Assembly: GCF_002117005.1 (NCBI RefSeq)
Contig: NZ_CP021023.1
Location: forward strand, 1,736,001 to 1,800,000
Source of the DNA: Sedimentisphaera salicampi
GTDB lineage: Bacteria; Planctomycetota; Phycisphaerae; Sedimentisphaerales; Sedimentisphaeraceae
Direction of reading: 5' to 3'
DNA length: 64,000 nucleotides
Part shown: in pieces, positions 17,295 to 28,900 of the stretch
Position numbering within the stretch: position 1 is the first letter of the stretch
Layout: every line of letters starts with the position of its first letter
Program-made: the position numbers and the translations under genes
The notes under the pieces: model-generated
What the model was told of the DNA's origin: nothing
The model's database searches: none
Seen by the model: the letters and a program-made list of their open reading frames with translations, nothing else

Positions 17295-19967
17295 CTAACC
17301 AAACTTATAACTCAATTCATTTCCATCGGCATCAACACTTATGCTCTTAATCTCTTCACTATTAATCATTCGCTTGAGGATCTCTTCGCTGATAGAAGGC
17401 AGGATAGAGTCTGTAATAATAGATTCTACCAGCCTTGCCCCGCTGTCGCATTCATTGCACCTTGCCGCCACAAGCTCAGGAACAGAGCTGGAATATTCAA
17501 AGTTGATTTTATGGTTTTTCTCAACGCGATTCTTGACTCTGCTGAGCTGAAGCTCAACGATTTTTCTCAATGTTTCATCAGAGATTGGGTAGTATGGGAC
17601 TACAAACATCCTCCCAAGCAAAGCAGGCGGAAAAACTTCCAGCAGCGGTTTTCTCAACGAATCTGAAAGCCCCTCCGGCTCCGGCATAAGATCAGGATCT
17701 TTGCAGAGATTCATTACCAAATCTGTTCCGACGTTGCTTGTTAGCAGAATGAGAGTGTTTCTAAAATCTATGCTTCTGCCCTCTGCATCTTCCATATAGC
17801 CTTTATCAAACACCTGAAAGAATATCTCATGCACGTCGCGATGGGCTTTTTCCACCTCATCAAGCAGAACAACGCTGTAAGGTTTTCTGCGAACGGCCTC
17901 AGTAAGCACGCCGCCTTCGCCGTAGCCCACATATCCGGGTGGAGAACCTTTGAGTGTGGATACGGTATGAGCTTCCTGAAACTCGCTCATATTGATGGTT
18001 ATCAGGCTCTCTTCACCACCGTAGAGTGTTTCCGCAAGGGCCAGGGCTGTCTCAGTTTTACCTACGCCGCTCGGGCCAACTAAAAACATAACTCCTATCG
18101 GCTTGTTGGGATTTTCCACGCGTGCCCGGCTTACACGCATCCTTCTTGATATAGCTTCAAGGGCGTGGTCCTGCCCCAACACTCTATCCTGAAGCCTGCC
18201 CTGAAGATTAAGAATCGATTCGACTTCATTCTTCACCATATTGCCAACAGGGATTCCTGTCCAGTCTGAAACTACATCGCTGACAGCATTAGTATCCACT
18301 GCCGGCATCACAAGAGGCCTCTCGGACTGGCAATCCAGAAGCTCCTCTTGAGCTGATACTAGCTGCGAATAAATCTCAGAACGTTCAGGATTTTGTTCAT
18401 CGCCCGTTTCAGAGAGTTCCTGCTTGCCTGCCTGAGTGTCTTCCCAGTTTACGAGCTTCTTCCTGAGATCAACAATCTTGTCAACAATCTGTTTTTCTTT
18501 TTCCCACTCGCTTTGTAGCTTCTCAAGCTGTTCTTTAGTTTGTTCAATATCAGCTTCCACCTCCAGCTTTCTTTCCTCTCTTGGAAGACCAATTGAAATC
18601 TCCTGCTGGAGCATTTTCATTTCAGTCTCAAGTGAGCTCAGTTCCGCCTGGCAGGATTCAATCTGTGAAGGGCTGGCATTCTGGCTCATAACCACCCTTG
18701 AACAGGCTGTATCCAAAAGGCTCACCGCCTTGTCTGGAAGCTGCCTTGAAGGGATATATCTCTTTGAAAGATTAACTGAGGCAGAGATAGCCTCGTCGAG
18801 AATATGCACGCCGTGATGTGCCTCAATACACGAGGCGACGTTCCTGAGCATATTAACTGCCTTTGCTTCATCCGGCTCATCAACCTGAACTACCTGAAAA
18901 CGCCTTGTAAGGGCAGGGTCTTTTTCGATATACTTCTTGTATTCTGACCAAGTGGTGGCTGCAATTGTCCTCAGAGTACCTCGGGCAAGAGCAGGCTTGA
19001 GCAGATTAGCCGCATCACCTGTACCTGCGCTTCCGCCTGCACCTATGAGAGTGTGTGCCTCATCAATGAACAGAACTATCGGCTTGCTGGATGCCTGAAC
19101 CTCATCAATCACCTGCCTGAGCCTCTTTTCAAATTCACCTTTAACACTTGCCCCAGCCTGCAAAAGTCCGACATCAAGGCCCCATATGTCAATATCGCTT
19201 ACTGTATCAGGCACGTTGCCTTCCGCTATCCGCAAGGCAAGGCCTTCAACGACAGCTGTTTTGCCAACTCCGGCCTCGCCGGTGAGAATCGGATTATTTT
19301 GCCTGCGCCGCAGGAGGATATTAACCATCTGCCTGATCTCAGAATCTCTGCCGACTACCGGGTCTAAACCACCATTACGTGCTTTTTCAGTTAAATTAAC
19401 TGCATACTTTGAAAGCGTCTTACCTTCAGAAGCAACTGGCGAAACATCTTCGCGATCACTTATAGAAACTGCTTCTTCCGGGCTGCTTTCCTCAGGCGAA
19501 CCTTCGTTTATCTTATCAAAATTTTCACAGTAATGCTCTGCATCAAGCTTCTCAAATTCCTTTGAGATATTGACAAAAATTCGGCTGAGCTCTCTTGTTT
19601 TGAGAATCCCAACAAGCAAATGGCCAGTCCTGACCAAATTGTTCCCAAACATTAGAGAGCTGTACAGCCAGCCCTTTTCAACTGCATCTTCAATATGAGG
19701 CGAAAAATCCGAAACAGAGGTAGCGCCTCCAGGAAGCGAATCAATCCCCTCCAGGATATCTCTTGATACCCTGGAGAGGTCTGCATCGAAATATTTTAAC
19801 GCCCTGTGGAAATCTGAGTCCTGCAAATTCCCTATCTGATACAGCCAATGCACAAGCTCTACATATGGGTTGCCCCGTAATTTACAGAAAACAGTAGCGC
19901 TTTCTATAGTCTTATAGGGCAGGCTGCCCAGCTTTTTAAAGAGTGATAATCTGCTTATTTCCGCCAT
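17295..19967 (-). CDS. clpV: T6SS AAA+ ATPase ClpV (TssH)
   Basis: 890 aa, Hsp100/ClpB family. It has an N-terminal double-Clp repeat domain (1-~150), a first AAA+ module with Walker A GEAGVGKT at 230-237 and Walker B LFIDEAHT, a coiled-coil middle region with many Glu/Lys (~440-540), and a second AAA+ module with Walker A GPSGVGKT near 630 and LLDEVEKAH. In T6SS this hexamer extracts contracted TssB/TssC sheath for recycling. The N-domain is ClpV-like rather than ClpB-like by context, lying between tpsA and vgrG. It is downstream of tpsA by 14 bp, which makes translation of a core T6SS component dependent on a transcript that has crossed a 10-kb exoprotein gene. Confidence 0.95.
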   Translation of the reverse strand: MAEISRLSLFKKLGSLPYKTIESATVFCKLRGNPYVELVHWLYQIGNLQDSDFHRALKYFDADLSRVSRDILEGIDSLPGGATSVSDFSPHIEDAVEKGWLYSSLMFGNNLVRTGHLLVGILKTRELSRIFVNISKEFEKLDAEHYCENFDKINEGSPEESSPEEAVSISDREDVSPVASEGKTLSKYAVNLTEKARNGGLDPVVGRDSEIRQMVNILLRRRQNNPILTGEAGVGKTAVVEGLALRIAEGNVPDTVSDIDIWGLDVGLLQAGASVKGEFEKRLRQVIDEVQASSKPIVLFIDEAHTLIGAGGSAGTGDAANLLKPALARGTLRTIAATTWSEYKKYIEKDPALTRRFQVVQVDEPDEAKAVNMLRNVASCIEAHHGVHILDEAISASVNLSKRYIPSRQLPDKAVSLLDTACSRVVMSQNASPSQIESCQAELSSLETEMKMLQQEISIGLPREERKLEVEADIEQTKEQLEKLQSEWEKEKQIVDKIVDLRKKLVNWEDTQAGKQELSETGDEQNPERSEIYSQLVSAQEELLDCQSERPLVMPAVDTNAVSDVVSDWTGIPVGNMVKNEVESILNLQGRLQDRVLGQDHALEAISRRMRVSRARVENPNKPIGVMFLVGPSGVGKTETALALAETLYGGEESLITINMSEFQEAHTVSTLKGSPPGYVGYGEGGVLTEAVRRKPYSVVLLDEVEKAHRDVHEIFFQVFDKGYMEDAEGRSIDFRNTLILLTSNVGTDLVMNLCKDPDLMPEPEGLSDSLRKPLLEVFPPALLGRMFVVPYYPISDETLRKIVELQLSRVKNRVEKNHKINFEYSSSVPELVAARCNECDSGARLVESIITDSILPSISEEILKRMINSEEIKSISVDADGNELSYKFG

Positions 19968-19981
19968 TTAAACTACCTTGC

Positions 19982-22900
19982 TTAATCCTCTGTATCTTCT
20001 TCAAAAAAGTCCATGTAAGAACGGACAGCTTTATTACTATCCTTAGTAACCTCGACCCGCTTGGCCGCCATTAGATCTTCGACGTCGTCCTGCTCCAAGT
20101 GGATTTCATTACCAGTCAGTTCATTCATAAATGACTGATAAGCATTATTCCACTGGAAGACCGTTTCAGCATTGGCATCTCCTTTATTGTATCTAAGATT
20201 GAGGAACTGATTGAATTTAGAGTAAAGGTTCCTGTCTTCTCCAAAGCCTTCTTCTACTGAGAAACTGCTCTGTTTGCTGAAATCTTCAAAGAGTGCATTC
20301 AAAGATTCCTTAAAGCCGTCTGTATCAGAAAGTATCAAGTCGTACCTTCTCAGCCTCTGAGCTGCCCGGACAGGCTTGCTGTCTGTAATGTAATAATCAC
20401 TTTCAGCCTTTGTGAAATGAACCTTTTCGTTACCGACGAAATTTAGAAGCCAGCTAAGCAGCTCTTTAACATTCAGAGAAGATGAATCCACCTGATCTGA
20501 GTAATCAAAGCTGAAAGGCTTGAATACAGCTTCATCCGGTGAAACTATAAGCTCAAGAACCTCTGCCGGTGTTTTACCTCTGAAGACATACACTAAATGA
20601 TCATCGAATTTAGTTTCTTCGTTTTCAATTTTGCTGTCAGCAAACGGCAGTGTATTTTTTCGGTTCTCGCTGGCTTCATCAAGGGTGTTTGTTTTTCTGG
20701 AAACAGCTTCTATTCTCGCAAGCTGTGATGTCCCGTCCAGGACACTGTCTTCAAACTGCTTATTGAATTTTACTGAATCCTGAGCATCAATTACAAGCGT
20801 TCCGTTTCCTGAATTCACGAGATTTTCAAGAGTAATGCTGCCTTCGCCGGAATTTTCCTCGCCGGCAGAAAGGTAGATAGCTATATCAGACGGCTCGCCG
20901 CCTAACTCGCCGCTGTCCCTGAAATCTACAGAAGACCTGTCATCATTCACAGAAGGATCGAAGCTGCCGTTTGCAGTGAGCTTACCGCTGACAACAACAT
21001 CTTCGCCGCTTCGAATTATCAAAGCTGCAAGACCTTCACCTGAAGGCAGTTCAACTCCGCTTCCGGAAACCGTACCTGTATTTTGATCTGTATTCTGGTC
21101 GGAGTATCCAATGATATCCACACTGATCTTTCCTGGCGTCCCTGAAGTTTGAACAAGGCCTTTCTCAGCAGTAATATTAACTCCGCTGTTTTCTGCCTCA
21201 ACATTACCATCCAGAGATATTCCGCCCTTCTCGCTTTCAACATGAATATTGCCTGTATTGGCTGAAAGCTCACCTGTACGAATATCGGCTTCACCCTTCA
21301 GCTCTACACCTGTTTCGCCGTCAGCAGTTATTTTCTCCCACTTATCGGCTAATTGAGTAGAAACTTTACCTGAAGTTGAAATGAGATCTGCTTCGCTGTT
21401 CTCCTTATCTTCAACGCCAAACTCATCAAGGTTTAAGTCGTCATTTGATGTTAAATAAAGATCTTCGGAATAGAAATCAACATCACCATCTGTATCGCTG
21501 ATCGAACCGTTGCTTGCAGTAAGACGGGTTTCATCGCCTGCTGTTACATCAAACTCTGCAATGCTCTGAGCTGCGGTGAGCGAGACATTGCTGCCTGCTG
21601 CAGCAGCTGTATTCTCAATGCTGCCCGCTGTTGTCTCTATAGCAGCATCGCTGCCCGCTTGAACGTCGGCCTGAGCGATCGTATCGCCTGCTGTTATATC
21701 AGCATCCACGCCCGCTTCTGCATTAAGGCTGTCAAGGCCGTCTGCCTCTGAAACATAAACTGAACCGTTTTCAGAATCCGCTTTGAGAGTGTCGGCGTCA
21801 GTACCGATGTTGGAGGCATCGCTGCCGATATCGCCATTTGCCGTGAGTACGGCATCTGCGGCAGTTACGTCCGAATCGCCATCTGTATCCTGAATGCTGC
21901 CGGCATTCGCTGTTACAGCGGCCTCGCCTGAGGCTGTTACATCAAACTCAGAAACGTCATTCTCTGCGGTGAGAGAAGCGTCCTGACCGGCTTGCACCTT
22001 TGCATCAGCAATAGAATCGCCTGCTGTGAGCGTGGCATCCTCACCGGCAGTTGTATCGGAGCTGTTAATGCTTCCAGCAGCTTCGATATCTGCATTGCCG
22101 GCGGTGGCTGATGCAACTGAATTATTTATATCACCAGATGTGGTCTTAACAGAGGCATTCTGGCCTGCTGTTACCTGAGACTGGGCTATCGTATCGCCCG
22201 CAGTAAGCTCTGCATCCGATGAAGCAGTTATCTCTGCCGAATCAAGCCCATCCTTTTCGGATATATGCACTGAGCCGTTTGCTGAATCTGCTGTAAGCTC
22301 AGAGACCTGAGTTCCTATCGCAGCTGCCGGACCGCCGGCAGACCCGTCAGCTTCAAGCTCAGCAGCAGAGGCTGTTACGTCAACTGACTCATCTGAATCT
22401 GTAATTGAGCCGCTGTTGGCTGTAAGGACAGCTTTATTGCCTGCTGTTATATCAAACTCTGAGATGTCATTCTCTGCTGTGAGAGAAGCATCCTGCCCTG
22501 CATCTACAACTGTATCGGCAATCGAACCGCCTGCTGCGAGCTCTGCATTATTCGCTGCATCTACTTCAGCATTCCTGATTGAATCAAGTGCTGTTAAGTA
22601 AGCATTTGCGCCTGCTGCAACCACTGCGTTCTCAATGCTGCCCGCTGTTGTCTCTATAGCAGCATCGCTGCCCGCTTGAACGTCGGCCTGAGCAATTGTA
22701 TCGCCTGCTGTTATATCAGCATCCACGCCGGCTTCTGCATTAAGGCTGTCAAGGCCGTCTGCCTCTGAAACATAAACTGAACCGTTTTCAGAATCCGCTG
22801 TGAGAGTGTCGGCGTCAGTACCGATGTTGGAGGCATCGCTTCCAATATCGCCATTTGCCGTGAGAACGGCATCTGCGGCTGTTACATCCGAATCGGCATC

Positions 22901-25900
22901 TGTATCCTGAATGCTGCCGCTATTCGCTGTTACAGCAGCCTCGCCTGAGGCTGTTACATCAAACTCAGAAACATCATTCTCTGCCGTGAGAGAAGAGTCA
23001 TGACCGGCTTGCACCTTTGCATCAGCAATAGAATCGCCTGCTGTGAGCGTAGCATCCGCACCGGCAGTTGTATCGGAGCTGTTAATGCTTCCAGCAGATT
23101 CGATATCTGCATTGCCGGTCGTGGCTGTTACTTGCGAATCAGTTATATCTCCGTCCGCTTCGACGCCTGCATCTCTGCCGGCTTCTGCTTCAAGCTGGCC
23201 AATTGCTCCGCCTGCATCAAGCATTACGTCCTGACCGGACGCTTTGGCATTTACCACTGCCCCGTTTAGACCGTCAGTCTCTGATACATAAACAGAACCG
23301 TTAGCGGATTCAGCAGTCAGGGTGTCAACTGTCGTATTTATATAATTGTCAAGTCCGCCTATGCCCTTCTCCGCACTAATCGCAAGATCCGCTGCTGAGA
23401 CATCCGAATCGGTATCCTTATCTATCACGCCGCCATTCTCAGCGGTAAGAGAAGCGTCTTGGCTGGAGGTTATATCGAAGTCTTCAATGTTATTCTCTGC
23501 CGTGAGAGAAGTATCTCCGGATGTTGATTCAACAACTGAATTCCTGATATCTCCGGTCGTTGTTACGATCTCTGCACTGCCAGCTGTCATTTCTGCGCTG
23601 TCTATTGTTCCGCCGGACTCAAGATAGCCGGCATCGCCTGCAGTAACTGCGGCATCAGCTAAACCATCATCCTCAACGATATATGCTGAGCCCGCTGCAT
23701 CTGCATTAAGCGTGCTTACATCTGTCTGAACCTTATCTGCATCTGTGCCGATTGAACCAGAAGCAGCAGTAAGCTCTGCATTCTTCGCTGTTACATCAAT
23801 CTCGGCGTCGGTGTCTGTTATATCTCCCGCCAGAGCGGTAAGCGAGGCTTTCTCGCCCGCTTGATCGCCTGCTGTTACATCAAACTCTGCAATGCTCTGA
23901 GCTGCGGTGAGCGAGACATTGCTGCCTGCTGCAGCAGCTGCATTCTCAATGCTGCCCGCTGTTGTCTCTATAGCAGCATCGCTGCCCGCTTGAACGTCGG
24001 CCTGAGCAATTGTATCGCCTGCTGTTATATCAGCATCCACGCCGGCCTCTGCATTAAGGCTGTCAAGGCCGTCTGCCTCTGAGACATAAACTGAACCGTT
24101 TTCAGAATCCGCTGTGAGAGTGTCGGCGTCAGTACCGATGTTGGAGGCATTGCTGCCGATATCGCCATTTGCCGTGAGAACGGCATCTGCGGCAGTTACA
24201 TCCGAATCGGCATCTGTATCCTGAATGCTGCCGGCATTCGCTGTTACAGCAGCATCGCCTGAGGCTGTTACATCAAACTCAGAAACATCATTCTTTGCCG
24301 TGAGAGAAGAGTCCTGACCGGCTTGCACCTTTGCATCAACAATAGAATCGCCTGCTGTGAGCGTGGCATCCGCACCGGCAGTTATATCGGAGCTGTTAAT
24401 GCTTCCAGCAGCTTCGATATCTGCATTGCCGGCGGTGGCTGATGCAACTGAATTATTTATATCACCAGATGTGGTCTTAACAGAGGCATTCTGGCCTGCT
24501 GTTAACTGAGACTGGGCTATCGTATCGCCCGCAGTAAGCTCTGCATCCGATGAAGCAGTTATCTCTGCCGAATCAAGCCCGTCCTTTTCGGATATATGCA
24601 CTGAGCCGTTTGCTGAATCTGCTGTAAGCTCAGAGACCTGAGTTCCTATCGCAGCTGCCGGACCGCCGGCAGACCCGTCAGCTTCAAGCTCAGCAGCAGA
24701 GGCTGTTACGTCAACTGACTCATCTGAATCTGTAATTGAGCCGCTGTTGGCTGTAAGGACAGCTTTATTGCCTGCTGTTATATCAAACTCTGAGATGTTA
24801 TTCTCTGCTGTGAGAGAAGCATCTTGTCCTGCATCTACAACTGTATCGGCAATCGAACCGCCTGCTGCGAGCTCTGCATTATTCGCTGCATCTACTTCAG
24901 CATTCCTGATTGAATCAAGTGCTGTTAAGTAAGCATTTGCGCCTGCTGCAACCACTGCGTTCTCAATGCTGCCCGCTGTTGTCTCTATAGAAGCATCGCT
25001 GCCCGCTTGAACGTCGGCCTGAGCAATCGTATCGCCTGCTGTTATATCAGCATCAACGCCGGCTTCTGCATTAAGGCTGTCAAGGCCGTCTGCCTCTGAA
25101 ACATAAACTGAACCGTTTTCAGAATCCGCTGTGAGAGTGTCGGCGTCAGTACCGATGTTGGAGGCATCGCTGCCGATATCGCCGTCTGCCGTGAGAACGG
25201 CATCTGCGGCTGTTACATCCGAATCGGCATCTGTATCCTGAATGCTGCCGCTATTCGCTGTTACAGCAGCCTCGCCTGAGGCTGTTACATCAAACTCAGA
25301 AACATCATTCTCTGCCGTGAGAGAAGAGTCCTGACCGGCTTGCACCTTTGCATCAGCAATAGAATCGCCTGCTGTGAGCGTAGCATCCGCACCGGCAGTT
25401 GTATCGGAGCTGTTAATGCTTCCAGCAGATTCGATATCTGCATTGCCGGTCGTGGCTGTTACTTGCGAATCAGTTATATCTCCGTCCGCTTCGACGCCTG
25501 CATCTCTGCCGGCTTCTGCTTCAAGCTGGCCAATTGCTCCGCCTGCATCAAGCATTACATCCTGACCGGACGCTTTGGCATTTACCACTGCCCCGTTTAG
25601 ACTGTCAGTCTCTGATACATAAACTGAACCGTTAGCGGATTCAGCAGTCAGGGTGTCAACTGTCGTATTTATATAATTGTCAAGTCCGCCTATGCCCTTC
25701 TCCGCAGTAATCGCAAGATCCGCTGCTGAGACATCCGAATCGGCATCCTTATCTATCACGCCGCCATTCTCAGCGGTAAGAGAAGCGTCTTGGCTGGAGG
25801 TTATATCGAAGTCTTCAATGTTATTCTCTGCCGTGAGAGAAGTATCTCCGGATGTTGATTCAACAACTGAATTCCTGATATCTCCGGTCGTTGTTACGAT

Positions 25901-28900
25901 CTCTGCACTGCCAGCTGTCATTTCTGCGCTGTCTATTGTTCCGCCGGACTCAAGATAGCCGGCATCGCCTGCAGTAACTGCGGCATCAGCTAAACCATCA
26001 TCCTCAACGATATAAGCTGAGCCCGCTGCATCTGCATTAAGCGTGCTTACATCTGTCTGAACCTTATCTGCATCTGTGCCGATTGAACCAGAAGCAGCAG
26101 TAAGCTCTGCATTCTTCGCTGTTACATCAATCTCGGCGTCGGTGTCTGTTATATCTCCCGCCAGAGCGGTAAGCGAGGCTTTCTCGCCCGCTTGATCGCC
26201 TGCTGTTACATCAAACTCTGCAATGCTCTGAGCTGCGGTGAGCGAGACATTGCTGCCTGCTGCAGCAGCTGCGTTTTCAATGCTGCCCGCTGTTGTCTCT
26301 ATAGCAGCATCGCTGCCCGCTTGAACGTCGGCCTGAGCAATCGTATCGCCTGCTGTTATATCAGCATCCACGCCGGCCTCTGCATTAAGGCTGTCAAGGC
26401 CGTCTGCCTCTGAGACATAAACTGAACCGTTTTCAGAATCCGCTGTGAGAGTGTCGGCGTCAGTACCGATGTTGGAGGCATCGCTTCCAATATCACCATT
26501 TGCCGTGAGAACGGCATCTGCGGCTGTTACATCCGAATCGGCATCTGTATCCTGAATGCTGCCGGCATTCGCTGTTACAGCAGCCTCGCCTGAGGCTGTT
26601 ACATCAAACTCAGAAACATCATTCTCTGCCGTGAGAGAAGAGTCCTGACCGGCTTGCACCTTTGCATCAGCAATAGAATCGCCTGCTGTGAGCGTGGCAT
26701 TCGCACCGGCAGTTGTATCGGAGCTGTTAATGCTTCCAGCAGCTTCGATATCTGCATTGCCGGCGGTGGCTGATGCAACTGAATTATTTATATCACCAGA
26801 TGTGGTCTTAACAGAGGCATTCTGACCTGCTGTTAACTGAGACTGGGCTATCGTATCGCCCGCAGTAAGCTCTGCATCCGATGAAGCAGTTATCTCTGCC
26901 GAATCAAGCCCGTCCTTTTCGGATATATGCACTGAGCCGTTTGCTGAATCTGCTGTAAGCTCAGAGACCTGAGTTCCTATCGCAGCTGCCGGACCGCCGG
27001 CAGACCCGTCAGCTTCAAGCTCAGCAGCAGAGGCTGTTACGTCAACTGACTCATCTGAATCTGTAATTGAGCCGCTGTTGGCTGTAAGGACAGCTTTATT
27101 GCCTGCTGTTATATCAAACTCTGAGATGTTATTCTCTGCTGTGAGAGAAGCATCTTGTCCTGCATCTACAACTGTATCGGCAATCGAACCGCCTGCTGCG
27201 AGCTCTGCATTATTCGCTGCATCTACTTCAGCATTCCTGATTGAATCAAGTGCTGTTAAGTAAGCATTTGCGCCTGCTGCAACCACTGCGTTCTCAATGC
27301 TGCCCGCTGTTGTCTCTATAGAAGCATCGCTGCCCGCTTGAACGTCGGCCTGAGCAATCGTATCGCCTGCTGTTATATCAGCATCCACGCCGGCTTCTGC
27401 ATTAAGGCTGTCAAGGCCGTCTGCCTCTGAAACATAAACTGAACCGTTTTCAGAATCCGCTGTGAGCGTATCGGCGTCAGTACCGATGTTGGAGGCATCG
27501 CTGCCGATATCGCCGTCTGCCGTGAGAACGGCATCTGCGGCTGTTACATCCGAATCGGCATCTGTATCCTGAATGCTGCCGGCATTCGCTGTTACAGCAG
27601 CCTCGCCTGAGGCTGTTACATCAAACTCAGAAACATCATTCTCTGCCGTGAGAGAAGAGTCCTGACCGGCTTGCACCTTTGCATCAGCAATAGAATCGCC
27701 TGCTGTGAGCGTGGCATCCGCACCGGCAGTTGTATCGGAGCTGTTAATGCTTCCAGCAGATTCGATATCTGCATTGCCGGTCGTGGCTGTTACTTGCGAA
27801 TCAGTTATATCTCCGTCCGCTTCGACGCCTGCATCTCTGCCGGCTTCTGCTTCAAGCTGACCAATTGCTCCGCCTGCATCAAGCATTACATCCTGACCGG
27901 ACGCTTTGGCATTTACCACTGCCCCGTTTAGACTGTCAGTCTCTGATACATAAACTGAACCGTTAGCGGATTCAGCAGTCAGGGTGTCAACTGTCGTATT
28001 TATATAATTGTCAAGTCCGCCTATGCCCTTCTCCGCAGTAATCGCAAGATCCGCTGCTGAGACATCCGAATCGGTATCCTTATCTATCACGCCGCCATTC
28101 TCAGCAGTAAGAGAAGCGTCTTGGCTGGAGGTTATATCGAAGTCTTCAATGTTATTCTCTGCCGTGAGAGAAGTATCTCCGGATGTTGATTCAACAACTG
28201 AATTCCTGATATCTCCGGTCGTTGTTACGATCTCTGCACTGCCAGCTGTCATTTCTGCGCTGTCTATTGTTCCGCCGGACTCAAGATAGCCGGCATCGCC
28301 TGCAGTAACTGCGGCATCAGCTAAACCATCATCCTCAACGATATATGCTGAGCCCGCTGCATCTGCATTAAGCGTGCTTACATCTGTCTGAACCTTATCT
28401 GCATCTGTGCCGATTGAACCAGAAGCAGCAGTAAGCTCTGCATTCTTCGCTGTTACATCAATCTCGGCGTCGGTGTCTGTTATATCTCCCGCCAGAGCGG
28501 TAAGCGAGGCTTTCTCGCCCGCTTGATCGCCTGCTGTTACATCAAACTCTGCAATGCTCTGAGCTGCGGTGAGCGAGACATTGCTGCCTGCTGCAGCAGC
28601 TGTATTCTCAATGCTGCCCGCTGTTGTCTCTATAGCAGCATCGCTGCCCGCTTGAACGTCGGCCTGAGCGATCGTATCGCCTGCTGTTATATCAGCATCC
28701 ACGCCCGCTTCTGCATTAAGGCTGTCAAGGCCGTCTGCCTCTGAAACATAAACTGAACCGTTTTCAGAATCCGCTTTGAGAGTGTCGGCGTCAGTACCGA
28801 TGTTGGAGGCATCGCTGCCGATATCGCCATTTGCCGTGAGTACGGCATCTGCGGCAGTTACGTCCGAATCGCCATCTGTATCCTGAATGCTGCCGGCATT

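Noticed and set aside
22416-28744. Recurring plus-strand frames of 61-93 codons every 2331 bp
   Set aside because: They are shadows of the tpsA super-repeat in another frame, not a gene family.
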